Assembly: GCF_003971255.1 (NCBI RefSeq)
Contig: NZ_CP034660.1
Span: 868,001-932,000, forward strand
Origin: Colwellia sp. Arc7-635
Lineage (GTDB): Bacteria; Pseudomonadota; Gammaproteobacteria; Enterobacterales; Alteromonadaceae
Length of the DNA: 64,000 bases
Reading direction: 5' to 3'
How positions within the stretch are numbered: position 1 is the first letter of the stretch; every line of letters begins with the position of its first letter. The translations under genes were made by a program, and so were the position numbers. Under the pieces are notes generated by a model, which ran no database searches, was not told the origin of the DNA, and saw only the letters and a list, made by a program, of their open reading frames with translations. Of the stretch, positions 42,995-51,086 are shown piece by piece.

Positions 42995-43548
42995 GCTGAT
43001 ATGGCTTGGTTTTCGTTTTTTAATAAATATGCAAAGTCATTTAAAAACTTCTGAATTTTTCTTGCTACCACTAATTGGCAGTACTTGTTTTCAGGGTTGT
43101 TCGTGACATAGTCTTGATGATAACTTTCTGCGCTGTAGAAGTTATTAACAGCCTTTACAGACGTAACTATAGGTTGTTCAAAAGCTTGTTGCGCTGTCAA
43201 TTGAGCAATCTTTTCTTCAGCTGAAGTTTGTTGCTCAGTACTGTGAAACAAAATTGAAGAACGGTACTGTAAGCCTACATCATCACCTTGGCGGTTTAAT
43301 GTTGTTGGATCATGAATAGCAAAAAATACCGTTAATATCTGCTCTACATCTAACTGGGCAGGATCAAATGCTATTTGCACGACTTCAACGTGATTACCTA
43401 TACCACTACAAACTTGTTCGTAGCTTGGATTAGCAATATCACCATCTGCGTAACCACTGGTTACCGAAACTACCCCAATAATACGGGCAAAAATATTCTC
43501 AACACACCAAAAACAGCCAGCGCCTAAAGTTATTGTCTCGATGCTCAT
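42991..43548 (-). CDS. msrA: Peptide methionine-S-sulfoxide reductase MsrA
   Basis: Repairs the S-epimer of methionine sulfoxide in proteins. The 185-residue protein starts MSIETITLGAGCFWCVEN, with the catalytic Cys in GCFWC (C12), and has GYADGDIANPSYEQVCSG, VEVVQIAFDP, FFAIHDPTTLNRQG and YHQDY signatures. The ATG at 43548 is preceded by GAGGAAG; a start 17 codons upstream is not needed. Two copies of a MetJ-box-like sequence lie 68-128 bases upstream, suggesting control by methionine status (inference). Confidence 0.95.
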   Translation of the reverse strand: MSIETITLGAGCFWCVENIFARIIGVVSVTSGYADGDIANPSYEQVCSGIGNHVEVVQIAFDPAQLDVEQILTVFFAIHDPTTLNRQGDDVGLQYRSSILFHSTEQQTSAEEKIAQLTAQQAFEQPIVTSVKAVNNFYSAESYHQDYVTNNPENKYCQLVVARKIQKFLNDFAYLLKNENQAISA

Positions 43549-43615
43549 TTTTTCTTCCTCTCGAAAATATTCAACACTATTTAACTTGTGATATTGCAAA
43601 TTATTTAAAACGTAT

Positions 43616-43675
43616 AGACGTCTATATGTTTATAAGCAGACAATATCATCGAGCCGTTTAGATGTCTATATGTTT
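43616..43675. promoter_or_regulatory. Two MetJ-box-like direct repeats upstream of msrA
   Basis: AGACGTCTATATGTTT (43616-43631) recurs with one change as AGATGTCTATATGTTT (43660-43675). The first half equals the MetJ consensus AGACGTCT. Classical operators have two or more adjacent boxes; here the adjacent eight bases are a poor match, so this is a candidate only. Confidence 0.45.
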
Positions 43676-43751
43676 TTTGTGCTTTAAATGTAACTTAGTT
43701 GTTATTTGTCAAGTGCGATGGAGGAGGGGCTACAATGGTGTTTCACTTTAT

Positions 43752-43781
43752 CTGGTACTGGTACTGGTACTGGTACTGGTA
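43752..43781. repeat. CTGGTA hexamer repeat, five copies
   Basis: Five perfect tandem copies of CTGGTA in the gap between msrA and the DUF3083 gene. The length could vary between strains by slippage. Confidence 0.9.
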
Positions 43782-43872
43782 AGGTCTGCATACTCTTGAA
43801 AATTTTCTGGTGAAATATCGCCAAAGTATTATCTATCTACTTTGGCGATAATAAACCTAAGAAATAACAATA

Positions 43873-44997
43873 TTAGTCATCAGCTGGCAAGTTATAAGCG
43901 ACATGCTGATGAAAGCGTAGGGTTAATTCGTCTTTCTCCGTTGGAATTTCTAGCTCAGTAGCAAATAAGCGCATTGCTTGTTCTATTTGATTCACAAACT
44001 TTGCATAGTTTTGTTCTTCACCGTTTTCGCTATTGGCCACAAAAATCAACTGAACATTATCAACTAATTCATCGGCTTTCCAACGACTAACAATACCACA
44101 AGGGCTTTGCTTTGGGTTGTAGCCTAGCATTTGTAACTCACCAACTTTCGATATTAATTCATGCAAGCTATGTCTCACAATAGGTACTAGTCCATTCGCG
44201 ATAAGTGCGCCATTATTTAGATTAAAGCGCTTTGCGACTAATGAGAAAGTGTCAGTTAAATAAGTAAATAATGGGTTGTAAGGATCCGTTGAGGCGGGAT
44301 CTATATCGACCAACTGAGATATTCTGTGGTTGAGGGTTAAGTTGACTATCGCGTAAGTTATCGATGATATATTTTCTGGTAACAACACATCTTGGCTAGC
44401 GTATCTTTGCGTTATCGGGCGAAATTTATGTGCTTGGCTAGTGTCACAGCCTTTATTTTTAGCAAATATATCATAAGTAAGGTGCTGGTGATCACGCAGA
44501 CGGATACTTGTTATAGGTAACTGTATTTTTGCCGAAAAATCTTTTAACAACGTTTTTATTCGCTGATGAAACTTTGCTGCACCGGCTCTAATATCAACCC
44601 CTGAAGCTAAAAAGACTAAAGTTATTTTTTTTGCTCTGACATTGGCATCAAAAAAAGAATTTTGCAGTACGTGTTGATTCGGATCGTAATAGAAGATGAT
44701 CTGCTGCTTAGTTTGCCATTGGTGCATTTCTTGGCTGTAGCGAACACGCACCAGTTTGTCGTTTGCCACCAGTAAGCTGTTGGTTATGCCGTTACTATTA
44801 CTCAGAGTAAATAATAATTCTGCTAATGCTTGGTAACAAGCATAATAATTCATAGCGCCATCATTACCACTATGGCTAGGTAATGTCGAAAGCAGTTGAT
44901 CTGTTAAGGGGAATTCAGCCAAAATATACTGATTGTTGCGTGCGTTTTCAGGTATATAAGCTTTTGGCGCGGCATGACGTTTCCTAACAATTGACAT
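43873..44997 (-). CDS. DUF3083-family protein, function unknown
   Basis: A 374-residue soluble protein without signal peptide or membrane segment. The N-terminus (KRHAAPKAYIPENARNNQYI) and overall length resemble DUF3083 proteins of Shewanella and relatives, recalled by pattern and not searched. I see no catalytic motif. It stands alone and is transcribed toward msrA. An ATG at 44997 with AAGGAATTG upstream supports the start. Confidence 0.7.
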   Translation of the reverse strand: MSIVRKRHAAPKAYIPENARNNQYILAEFPLTDQLLSTLPSHSGNDGAMNYYACYQALAELLFTLSNSNGITNSLLVANDKLVRVRYSQEMHQWQTKQQIIFYYDPNQHVLQNSFFDANVRAKKITLVFLASGVDIRAGAAKFHQRIKTLLKDFSAKIQLPITSIRLRDHQHLTYDIFAKNKGCDTSQAHKFRPITQRYASQDVLLPENISSITYAIVNLTLNHRISQLVDIDPASTDPYNPLFTYLTDTFSLVAKRFNLNNGALIANGLVPIVRHSLHELISKVGELQMLGYNPKQSPCGIVSRWKADELVDNVQLIFVANSENGEEQNYAKFVNQIEQAMRLFATELEIPTEKDELTLRFHQHVAYNLPADD

Positions 44998-45252
44998 ATC
45001 AATTCCTTGAATAACATTTAGGTATCTCTTGATACCGAGTAAAATAAAGATATGAACAATATTATAAGCCGTCGTTGTGACATTTTTATGTCTGGTGTTG
45101 GCGATTTAGTCAGTGAGTGAAATAGCGATATTTTCGCAACAATATTCGCAATAATTGTCACAATAATGAAATTAACTTTTGGGATGTTGCTCTTTCGAAG
45201 GTAAACTTTACTTACTTAAAATTAACCGCAGTAGTTTAGGAACAGATAAAAT

Positions 45253-45474
45253 ATGTCGATAGGTAATAATGCAGATTTGATTGCGGCAGTTAACCAAGTG
45301 ATGCCATTTGGCAAGTACAGTGGTTTTAAGTTACTGCAGTTACCTGAGCCTTACTTAGTTTGGTTTCATGGCAAGGGCTTTCCTGAAGGAAAGTTAGGAG
45401 AGCAGCTAGCGCTAATGTATGAAATTAAACTTAATGGTTTAGAAGATATGCTAAGGCCTTTGTTGAGGAGTTGA
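45253..45474 (+). CDS. DUF3820-family small protein
   Basis: A 73-residue protein with the DUF3820 pattern: MPFGKYSGFKLLQLPEPYLVWF, then KGFPEGKLGEQLALMYEIKLNG. Homologues are widespread in gammaproteobacteria and lack an established function; the fold is said to resemble an exonuclease-associated module in some annotations. It is a single gene, divergent from DUF3083. Confidence 0.85.
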   Translation: MSIGNNADLIAAVNQVMPFGKYSGFKLLQLPEPYLVWFHGKGFPEGKLGEQLALMYEIKLNGLEDMLRPLLRS

Positions 45475-45865
45475 TGATCATTTCTTTTTTTAAGTATCAC
45501 CTTTAGTCTCTATTTCTATCTCAAGATAGACATAAATTTTGACCTGATTAAATTAATTTGTTCTCTAAATCCTCTTTTCATATCGGTTTGTTATATCGTT
45601 TTTTGCTAACAAATTGTTTTGTAATACATAGTGAGTTGTCCTGTTGATACAGGGCTATTTCCTCCTTCAATATTCATTAATATGACACTTTTCTAGTTTG
45701 CATTCAGACAGGTGTTGTTCTTAAATTAATGCTGATTGAAGTGATGTCTAGTAAGTCTTAATACTGTACTTTAATCATGATACGCAGGTGTTTTTAGTTA
45801 AGCCTTTGGTTGTTATTGTTTAACTATCAGCTACTTACTGAACAGCTAATCTTGAGGTATTATTA
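45475..45865. other. Intergenic region upstream of rmf
   Basis: About 390 AT-rich bases with no supportable ORF. It should contain the rmf promoter, which in E. coli is ppGpp-dependent; no clear elements were picked out. Confidence 0.4.
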
Positions 45866-46039
45866 ATGAAAAGACAGAAAAGAGATAAGTTAGGTCGAGC
45901 ACATTCTAATGGCTATCAAGCAGGTCTTTGTGGCAGAACTAAAGATCATTGCCCTTATCAGAATACTGATGCAAAGTCGGAATGGCTAGGTGGTTGGCGC
46001 AAGGCCTTAACCGATAGAAATATGGGCTTATTTAAATAA
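45866..46039 (+). CDS. rmf: Ribosome modulation factor RMF
   Basis: A 57-residue basic protein: MKRQKRDKLGRAHSNGYQAG, then CGRTKDHCPYQ and SEWLGGWRKALTDR. It matches E. coli RMF along its length (MKRQKRD, GYQAG, CPYQ, WLGGWR). RMF pairs 70S ribosomes into inactive 100S dimers in stationary phase. TTGAGG lies 13 bases before the ATG. It has its own terminator. Confidence 0.96.
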   Translation: MKRQKRDKLGRAHSNGYQAGLCGRTKDHCPYQNTDAKSEWLGGWRKALTDRNMGLFK

Positions 46040-46062
46040 TAGAAGCAGATGAATTGTCAAAG

Positions 46063-46089
46063 AAAAGTCCTCTAATTTGAGGACTTTTT
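46063..46089 (+). terminator. rmf terminator
   Basis: AAAGTCCTC and GAGGACTTT form a 9-bp stem around a 6-base loop, followed by TT. Confidence 0.88.
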
Positions 46090-46135
46090 CATGAGCATTG
46101 TAGATGTTTGAGCTTGTGCTAAAAAATTACTTTTG

Positions 46136-46163
46136 CTCTTACCTCTTACCTCTTACCTCTTAC
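46136..46163. repeat. CTCTTAC heptamer repeat, four copies
   Basis: Four perfect tandem copies of CTCTTAC, followed by a degenerate CCCTTA, in the gap between rmf and moeB. Confidence 0.9.
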
Positions 46164-46186
46164 CCCTTAATCCTTGCTCTTAAAAG

Positions 46187-46933
46187 TTATCCTGAACAAA
46201 TTGGGCAATTAGCTTGTTTTTTCAGTGAAAATTGTTGCCATGAGTTATTCAAACCATCAAAAATATTCAGCTGATTTGTGGCAACGGAATGACCCGTTAA
46301 AAACTTTATAGCTTGCAGCGCTTGCATGCCGCCGATAATGGCAAGTACAGGACCAAGAATACCTAAGGTTTGACAGTTGTTTTCTGGAGCCTTCTTGCTC
46401 GCAGGGAATAAGCATTGATAGCATGCACTGTCAGGTATGTTGGGGTTAATAAACATATGTTGGCCGTCAAAGCCGGTTGCCGCACCAATAACTAGCGGTT
46501 TTTTGTGCTCAAGGCATTTTCTATTAATAAGATAGCGGGTGTTAATGTTATCAGTGCAATCGAGCACTAAATCTACGAGTGGAAAGTAATAGTCGGCTAG
46601 CTCTTCATCGAGCATTTCATCGAGTACTTCAATGTTGGTATCGCTATTAAGTTGTTGAAGTTTCTCAGCGCTAGTATCTGCTTTGTTTTCGCCAATATCA
46701 GTTTCATTAAACAGTATTTGTCGGTGCAGATTACTAATATCAATGCTATCACCGTCGGCTAAGTAAATGTTGCCAACACCTGCAGCATTTAAGTACAAAC
46801 TCACCGGATTACCTAAACCACCAATCCCAACAATTAATACCTTGGCATTTTTAAGGGCTTGTTGGCCTGGCTCTCCAATGCTTTTTAATAGGGTTTGGCG
46901 ACTAAAGCGTAACTTTTCTTGGTTGCTAAGCAT
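46187..46933 (-). CDS. moeB: MoeB/ThiF-family adenylyltransferase
   Basis: E1-like enzyme of 248 residues that adenylates the C-terminal Gly of a small sulfur carrier, MoaD in the molybdopterin pathway. Seen: FSRQTLL, ATP-binding VLIVGIGGLGNPVSLYL, DISNLHRQILF, CTDN, and two zinc Cys pairs (CYQC and CPIC at the C-terminus). Its position at the end of the moa-mod operon favours MoeB over ThiF or HesA, although no moaD is in the window. The ATG at 46933 overlaps modC by 8 bases. Confidence 0.88.
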   Translation of the reverse strand: MLSNQEKLRFSRQTLLKSIGEPGQQALKNAKVLIVGIGGLGNPVSLYLNAAGVGNIYLADGDSIDISNLHRQILFNETDIGENKADTSAEKLQQLNSDTNIEVLDEMLDEELADYYFPLVDLVLDCTDNINTRYLINRKCLEHKKPLVIGAATGFDGQHMFINPNIPDSACYQCLFPASKKAPENNCQTLGILGPVLAIIGGMQALQAIKFLTGHSVATNQLNIFDGLNNSWQQFSLKKQANCPICSG

Positions 46934-48197
46934 TAATGTTTGACTCCATGTAATGATAACTATGTACGGCATTAGCTTTAAATTGGATAAATACCGAGGC
47001 TTGTGTTGTCAACGCCATACGTTTTGCTGACCATAAGCTAATTTGCGCATAAAACTGTTGTTGGCCAGTTTCCAATGTTACTAACGCATTTGTTTTACTG
47101 TATTTTATGGCGCTAATGATCACCGGTAAATGATTCACAATAGAACTATGTTCTGGTTGTGTCATGCTAATACTAATATCACGCGCATAGATCATACAAG
47201 GAAGTTGCTGACCAATTAGGCGCTGATTTTCAGCTTGTTCAAGCAAAGGTAAATATATGCTGTGGTTAGTATCTTGTCCTGTTGGCAGAGCGAGTCGAGT
47301 TAAGCCATAATCAGGCAGGTGTTCGGCAATGGTCAGCGATAAGCTGGTTTTCGGGTTAGCCTCACCGCGATTGTTTAAATCGTGAATGGCTTGATGAATA
47401 GGTGCTGCTTGGGTTATTTTTCCTGCAGACACGACCACTAATTGATCCGCGATATATTGTAATTCACTTAAGCTGTGGCTGACATAAAGCATCGGCAATT
47501 GAAGCTGTCGCTGAATTGATTTCAGTATGGTTAACATTTGCGCTTTAGTGGTTTTATCGAGTGCGCTAAATGGCTCATCTAACAATAATAATTTAGGCTC
47601 GGCTAGCAAAGCTCTTGCTATCGATACTCTTTGTTTTTCACCACCAGAAAGTTGGGTGACATTTTGATGCTGCAATTGATTTAATTGCGTTAAGCTCAAC
47701 ACTGTTTCGATAGTGAGCTTACGGTTTTTTTGTCGATTAGCACCGTAAGCTAAATTTTCATAAACACTTAAATGTGGAAACAAACGGCTGTCTTGAAACA
47801 CTAAGCCTATCTGTCTTTTTTCGGGTTTGATAAAACAGCGGTTAGCGCTATTTTGTAGCTCAAGACCATTCAATGATACTTGACCTTTCGCTCGTTGTTC
47901 AAGGCCGGCGATCACACGTAGTAAGGTTGACTTACCTGAGCCAGAGTCGCCATAAATCCCAGTAATCGCTGAAATAATGATGTTTTGTGCAATATTGATA
48001 TCAAAATGGTTAAACGCCAAACTAAAATCTAGTTTTAATTCAGTTTTCGCTGGCGGGCTTTTATCGCTATTACACTCACTATTACTTTCACTATCATTCA
48101 TATTCTGACGTTTTTCGATGCTGTCAGCGTTTGATTGCAAAGCATTATTTTTCTCATTTTCATGATCAGCATTATTGTTGTTAAGTGTGGAGGTCAT
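46926..48197 (-). CDS. modC: ModC, molybdate ABC transporter ATPase
   Basis: ATP-binding subunit of the molybdate importer. It has Walker A GDSGSGKST, Q-loop LVFQDSRLFPHLSVYENL, signature LSGGEKQRVSIARAL, Walker B LLLLDEPFSALD, and a C-terminal MOP-type molybdate-binding domain (about 310-420). The 423 residues are long for ModC because of a polar N-terminal extension of about 50 residues rich in Asn, Ser, Glu and Asp. The ATG at 48197 overlaps the modB stop by one base; an internal Met at residue 33 (48101) would remove most of the extension. Confidence 0.92.
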   Translation of the reverse strand: MTSTLNNNNADHENEKNNALQSNADSIEKRQNMNDSESNSECNSDKSPPAKTELKLDFSLAFNHFDINIAQNIIISAITGIYGDSGSGKSTLLRVIAGLEQRAKGQVSLNGLELQNSANRCFIKPEKRQIGLVFQDSRLFPHLSVYENLAYGANRQKNRKLTIETVLSLTQLNQLQHQNVTQLSGGEKQRVSIARALLAEPKLLLLDEPFSALDKTTKAQMLTILKSIQRQLQLPMLYVSHSLSELQYIADQLVVVSAGKITQAAPIHQAIHDLNNRGEANPKTSLSLTIAEHLPDYGLTRLALPTGQDTNHSIYLPLLEQAENQRLIGQQLPCMIYARDISISMTQPEHSSIVNHLPVIISAIKYSKTNALVTLETGQQQFYAQISLWSAKRMALTTQASVFIQFKANAVHSYHYMESNINA

Positions 48198-48898
48198 TAT
48201 TTTATCGACCTTTGCTGCTTATCATTACGACTAACGTTATTACCCAGTAAATAAACGAAAGATAGCAGTAATAATGAGGCAATGAGTAATCCGGCTGACA
48301 GTAAGTGGGCGTTAGCATAATTAAATGCTTCAACATGATCGAATAAAGCGATAGATAAGACCCTAGTTTCTCCTGGGATATTACCGCCAATCATCAGTAC
48401 AACACCAAACTCACCAACGGTATGGGCAAAGCCTAAAGCGGTTGCAGTGATAAAGCTGGCTTTGGTTAAGGGGAAAACAATACTAAAGAAACGATCTATT
48501 GGGCCGGCACCAAGCATAGCTGCAGCTTCTAGATGTTGATCGCCTAATTGTTCAAAGGCTTTTTGCAAAGGTTGCACCACAAAAGGCAGAGAATATAGTA
48601 CTGAGCCAATAACAATGGCGCTAAAGCTAAAGGCTAATTGAGTACCAGTAGTACTTTGCCATAATTGCCCAGGTAATGATGTTGGGGAAAATGCCAATAG
48701 TAAATAAAAGCCTAATACCGTGGGGGGTAATACTAAAGGCAGGGCAACTACCGCTTCAAAAAATACTTTAAATCGATTTTGCCACTTTGCTAAGTACCAG
48801 GCTAACGGTGTACCAATTAATAGTAGTATTACCGTGGTGATAGCCGCCATTTTTAAGGTGGTGACAAGGGCGAGTAGGTCGGCTGAAACGTCAGTCAT
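48197..48898 (-). CDS. modB: ModB, molybdate ABC transporter permease
   Basis: Membrane subunit of the molybdate importer, 233 residues, about five or six membrane segments. It carries the ABC permease coupling signature AAAMLGAGPIDRFFSIVFPL and the family sequence GFAHTVGEFGVVLMIGGNIP. The ATG at 48898 overlaps the end of modA by 8 bases; a TTG at 48910 is the alternative. It lies between modA and modC as usual. Confidence 0.94.
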   Translation of the reverse strand: MTDVSADLLALVTTLKMAAITTVILLLIGTPLAWYLAKWQNRFKVFFEAVVALPLVLPPTVLGFYLLLAFSPTSLPGQLWQSTTGTQLAFSFSAIVIGSVLYSLPFVVQPLQKAFEQLGDQHLEAAAMLGAGPIDRFFSIVFPLTKASFITATALGFAHTVGEFGVVLMIGGNIPGETRVLSIALFDHVEAFNYANAHLLSAGLLIASLLLLSFVYLLGNNVSRNDKQQRSIK

Positions 48899-49862
48899 TT
48901 TGTCTTTCAACTTTACTGGTATTGTCCATGTTAGACTCAGATATAGGCTCAGGTATTATCGATAAATAACCAAGCTTTTGTAGTTTGCTTTGGCTACTTG
49001 CTTGTAGAATAAAGTCACTGATGGTTTGAGCTAGTTTTGCTTGTGGCGTTGATTTAACAATGACTAATTGCTGAGCGATAGGCTGGTAATATTCGCTAGG
49101 GATGATAACACCGTGATAATTATTAATAGTTAGCTGACTGTACGCAACTATACCTAGCGGCACGGCTTGGCTGCGCACTTGCTGAAAAGTTTGGTTGATG
49201 TTGATACCGGTGATCAACTTACCTTCAACGTGCGACCAAAGTGATAAATGTTTTAATGCTTGCTGGGCTGCTTTGCCATAAGGCGCAGTATCTGGGTTCG
49301 CAATGGCTAAATTTCCCGAGTAATGATTCAGTTCATCTAAACTACTTAATGGCTGAGTTGCTGACCATAAGGCAATTTGTCCGTAAGCATAGGTTTTGCG
49401 ACTACCGGCAATAATAAGTTTGTCTTGCTCTAACAGAGCTGGTCTTGATGTGTCGGCAGATAAAAATAGATCAAAGGGCGCACCGTGCTTTATTTGTTGA
49501 TATAGCGTCCCCGTGGCCGCGCTAATCACTTGAATATCAATATTATTTTTATTTGGTAAGTCAGCTAATAACACTTTTAACGCCGGAGCAAAATTTGCTG
49601 CCACCGCAATACGCAAAGGGTGCTGCTGTGTGGGATTGTCGTCGGCATAAACCGGGTTAACTTGTAAGGCTAGCCAGGTTAAGCACAATGAGATGACTTC
49701 TTTCGGCGATTTTACTGTTAACTTTTGTATTACAAGGTGCCAAAAATTGTGTAATAAGGCCGACAGAACGTCGGCCCTTAGCTTAGCTAGTAGCTTAGTG
49801 ACTAAACTAAGTATTTTACGAGCTATTAATGGAGAGATTAACGTAGGCATAGTAACTATCAA
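48891..49862 (-). CDS. modA: ModA, molybdate-binding periplasmic protein
   Basis: The solute-binding protein of the molybdate importer. The mature part starts with LRIAVAANFAPALKVLL, followed by SAATGTLYQQIKHGAPFDLFLSAD and PDTAPYGKAA, all ModA hallmarks. The reading frame has an unusually long N-terminus: the export-signal-like segment (VISLCLTWLALQVNPVYA) ends only at about residue 73. No ATG or GTG lies close before it, and a GC-rich hairpin falls inside this extension. The start is therefore uncertain; 49862 or 49850 are the only clear ATG/GTG-type options. Downstream it overlaps modB. Confidence 0.88.
   Translation of the reverse strand: MIVTMPTLISPLIARKILSLVTKLLAKLRADVLSALLHNFWHLVIQKLTVKSPKEVISLCLTWLALQVNPVYADDNPTQQHPLRIAVAANFAPALKVLLADLPNKNNIDIQVISAATGTLYQQIKHGAPFDLFLSADTSRPALLEQDKLIIAGSRKTYAYGQIALWSATQPLSSLDELNHYSGNLAIANPDTAPYGKAAQQALKHLSLWSHVEGKLITGININQTFQQVRSQAVPLGIVAYSQLTINNYHGVIIPSEYYQPIAQQLVIVKSTPQAKLAQTISDFILQASSQSKLQKLGYLSIIPEPISESNMDNTSKVERQND
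49758..49776 (-). other. GC-rich hairpin within the modA 5' region
   Basis: GGCCGAC and GTCGGCC form a perfect 7-bp stem around 5 bases. On the minus strand it is followed by TTATTACAC, a weak T tract. It may be an mRNA-processing or attenuation element separating moaB from modABC. Confidence 0.45.
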
Positions 49863-49873
49863 AAAAGCCTATG

Positions 49874-50404
49874 CTATTTAAAATTTAAATGAGGAACAAA
49901 GTTACATGGACGATGGCTAGCATCAAGCTGTTCAACAATTAGTTTGTCCCAAGCAGTTTTACAAGCATTAGTAGAGCCCGGCACTGATAAAACAACCGTA
50001 CGATTCGCCATGCCACCAAAGGCACGTGACTGAATGGTAGAAGTGCCAATTTCTGCGAGTGAAATCGTTCTAAATACTTCACCAAAACCTTCAATGTCTT
50101 TATCAAATAAAGGTAAAAGTGCTTCAGGCGTATTATCTCGTGCAGTAAAACCTGTTCCACCTGTTGTTAATATGACATGAATACTGTCATCGGCAATCCA
50201 TTTAGATACGATCGCTCGTAGTTGGTAAACATCGTCTTTTGAAATTTCTTTAGCGGCAAGTGTATGACCGGCTGCTTGCAATCGCTCGACCAGAGCTTGG
50301 CCTGAAGTATCGTTATGTTCTTCTCGGGTATCCGAAACAGTTAATACAGCGATATTTAGTGCGACGAAGCTATCGCCACAATGAACAGAAGAGGTGCTAG
50401 ACAT
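49874..50404 (-). CDS. moaB: MoaB, molybdenum cofactor biosynthesis protein B
   Basis: MogA/MoaB-fold protein of 176 residues, containing [62 protein letters not shown]. These are the molybdopterin-binding motifs. E. coli MoaB lacks clear activity, but in many bacteria MoaB adenylates molybdopterin in place of MogA; no mogA is seen here. It overlaps mobA by 8 bases and is 11 bases before modA. Confidence 0.94.
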   Translation of the reverse strand: MSSTSSVHCGDSFVALNIAVLTVSDTREEHNDTSGQALVERLQAAGHTLAAKEISKDDVYQLRAIVSKWIADDSIHVILTTGGTGFTARDNTPEALLPLFDKDIEGFGEVFRTISLAEIGTSTIQSRAFGGMANRTVVLSVPGSTNACKTAWDKLIVEQLDASHRPCNFVPHLNFK

Positions 50405-51086
50405 GAGATTTCCTTTGCAAAGATAATAAATGTTTTGCCTGTTGCCATTGCTCAGGCGTATTGGTATTAAATAAACAGTTGCTATTTTTTGGAGTAAGCA
50501 CGCGATGCGGAATTTGATTTAATAAACTCCGCACTGAAGGCCCTGATAATTTACGACTTTTGCCCGTATGCGTTGAAGCTTGCGTGCTCACTACTACTTT
50601 TTCTGCGTTCAATTGCGATACTGACTGAGGTCGTGCAGCCTTTTGTGACAATGGCTGAGTGGCAAGTTGTTGAAAAAATTGTTCCACAAAAGCATTAACC
50701 GGAAGATACAAAGGCAGATAATGGTCACTGAAATAACAAGCCTGTTGACTCAGCTCGCCGGCTTGTTTTAATGCAGCAAGCGTGTCGGCGGTCATTAAAG
50801 GTAAATCAACCGGTAAAATTAACAGTGCTTGAGGCTTAAATTGGCGAATAATACTTTGAATGCCACCAAGAGGACCCATGTTAGCGACCAAGTCGTCAAT
50901 GCCATGTTCGCCGCCACTGACAATAACTTGCGAGCTACCGGCACATTCAAGTAAAGACTTACTATAGCTGAGCATGTCTTGCTTATCGCGCTGCAGGCTT
51001 GCTTTGTCTTGGCCCATACGAGAAGATTTTCCACCCGCTAAAACCACGCCTAGGCAAGACTGAAATAAACTTTTTGCCACCGTCAT
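50397..51086 (-). CDS. mobA: MobA, molybdenum cofactor guanylyltransferase
   Basis: Attaches GMP to Mo-molybdopterin to give the bis-MGD cofactor of DMSO-reductase-type enzymes. The 229-residue protein has the nucleotidyltransferase signature LGVVLAGGKSSRMGQDKASL, VNMGPLGG-like NMGPLGGI, and ILPVDLPLM. It has an insert rich in Gln, Ser and Lys near residues 145-175. The start shares one base with the moaA stop (TAATG). Confidence 0.94.
   Translation of the reverse strand: MTVAKSLFQSCLGVVLAGGKSSRMGQDKASLQRDKQDMLSYSKSLLECAGSSQVIVSGGEHGIDDLVANMGPLGGIQSIIRQFKPQALLILPVDLPLMTADTLAALKQAGELSQQACYFSDHYLPLYLPVNAFVEQFFQQLATQPLSQKAARPQSVSQLNAEKVVVSTQASTHTGKSRKLSGPSVRSLLNQIPHRVLTPKNSNCLFNTNTPEQWQQAKHLLSLQRKSHV

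Noticed and set aside
43741-43790. Phase-variation switch from the CTGGTA repeat
   Set aside because: The repeat lies downstream of the DUF3083 gene and 200 bases upstream of msrA, outside any promoter core or reading frame, so a switching role is not supported.
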